Positions 5,074 to 5,317 of a stretch of 5,317 nt of DNA are shown here, piece after piece. The notes under the pieces were generated by a model. The model saw only the letters and a list, made by a program, of their open reading frames with translations. It was not told the origin of the DNA and did not search any database. Within the stretch, counting starts at the first letter, position 1; each line of letters starts with the position of its first letter. This stretch comes from Acidimicrobiaceae bacterium (GTDB taxonomy: Bacteria; Actinomycetota; Acidimicrobiia; Acidimicrobiales; Aldehydirespiratoraceae): positions 1-5,317 of the forward strand of contig VXNG01000234.1 in assembly GCA_009840695.1 (NCBI GenBank). Direction: 5' to 3'. The translations under genes were made by a program, and so were the position numbers.

Positions 5074-5317
5074 GTGAGCCGGCCCCGAGTGTTGGTTACC
5101 GCCCCGCTCCGGGGCCCAGCCCTCGACGAGTTGCGCGACATCGCCGACGTGGTGTTCGAACCCTGGATCGAACAGCAACCGATCAAGCTCTACCGATCCC
5201 GAGACTTCGCAGCCAAGATCCTCCAAGAGGGAGCAGACATCGTCGTGTGCGAGGCCGACTCATGCAAGGGTCCGGTGCTGGAGCTGCCGCTGATGGCCAT
5301 CGCCTCCACCCGGGCCC
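5074..5317 (+). CDS. D-isomer-specific 2-hydroxyacid dehydrogenase (phosphoglycerate dehydrogenase-like), 3' partial
   Basis: Only 81 N-terminal residues plus one base are in the window. They begin MSRPRVLVTAPLRGPALDEL and continue with DIADVVFEPW and EGADIVVCEADSCKGPVLEL, ending LPLMAIASTRA. This is the substrate-side flavodoxin-like lobe of NAD(P)-dependent 2-hydroxyacid dehydrogenases: a first strand VLVTAPL, a helix, the GADIVV strand, then the conserved segment leading to the IASTR strand. The NAD-binding domain and the catalytic Arg, Glu and His lie beyond the window. GTG 5074 is the first possible start because an in-frame TAG (5062-5064) lies 12 bases upstream. It diverges from the FGGY kinase, and this neighbourhood suggests oxidation or reduction of a sugar-acid intermediate rather than serine biosynthesis (inference). 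Confidence 0.82.
   Translation, partial: MSRPRVLVTAPLRGPALDELRDIADVVFEPWIEQQPIKLYRSRDFAAKILQEGADIVVCEADSCKGPVLELPLMAIASTRA

Noticed and set aside
4954..5226. In-frame N-terminal extension of the FGGY kinase by 91 residues up to 5226
   Set aside because: The extension has no kinase-family sequence, overlaps antisense to the well-supported dehydrogenase, and the ATP-loop motif with a proper ribosome site begins at ATG 4953.

Overview
This is a high-GC window with tightly packed genes, wide use of GTG starts, a coenzyme-F420-type flavin-independent oxidoreductase of the luciferase-like superfamily, two actinobacterial-style COG2159 amidohydrolases, and short TANNNT elements set 6-7 bases before start codons (leaderless-type starts). 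Together these point to an actinobacterium, plausibly an uncultured Acidimicrobiia-like lineage. The class-level placement is inference; no rRNA or marker gene is present.

Layout. Bases 3-914 (+) hold the C-terminal three quarters of one amidohydrolase whose start lies outside the window. It converges, with only 6 bases between stop codons, on a second, complete amidohydrolase at 921-2123 (-). A 113-base AT-rich divergent promoter region (2124-2236) separates the latter from two adjacent small genes on the + strand (2237-2500 and 2501-2734). Both encode one transmembrane helix, a repeat-built coiled coil and a shared acidic tail, and they look like a tandem duplication; I recognise no named family. 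The second one runs 18 bases into the end of a convergent gene, a TIGR03619-like LLM-class F420-dependent oxidoreductase (2717-3628, -). That gene is translationally coupled by a 4-base overlap to an upstream FGGY-family carbohydrate kinase (3625-4953, -). After a 120-base divergent intergenic region, the window ends inside the N-terminal domain of a D-isomer-specific 2-hydroxyacid dehydrogenase (5074-5317, +).

How the genes may work together. The kinase and oxidoreductase form one transcription unit, divergent from the dehydrogenase; this resembles a catabolic locus for a sugar, polyol or sugar acid (inference, substrate unknown). The amidohydrolases belong to a family of metal-dependent hydrolases and decarboxylases and need not be part of that pathway. 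There are no RNA genes, mobile elements, CRISPR arrays or gene-free stretches above 300 bases. The most original element is the pair of small membrane coiled-coil genes; the rest is ordinary accessory metabolism in an interesting arrangement.
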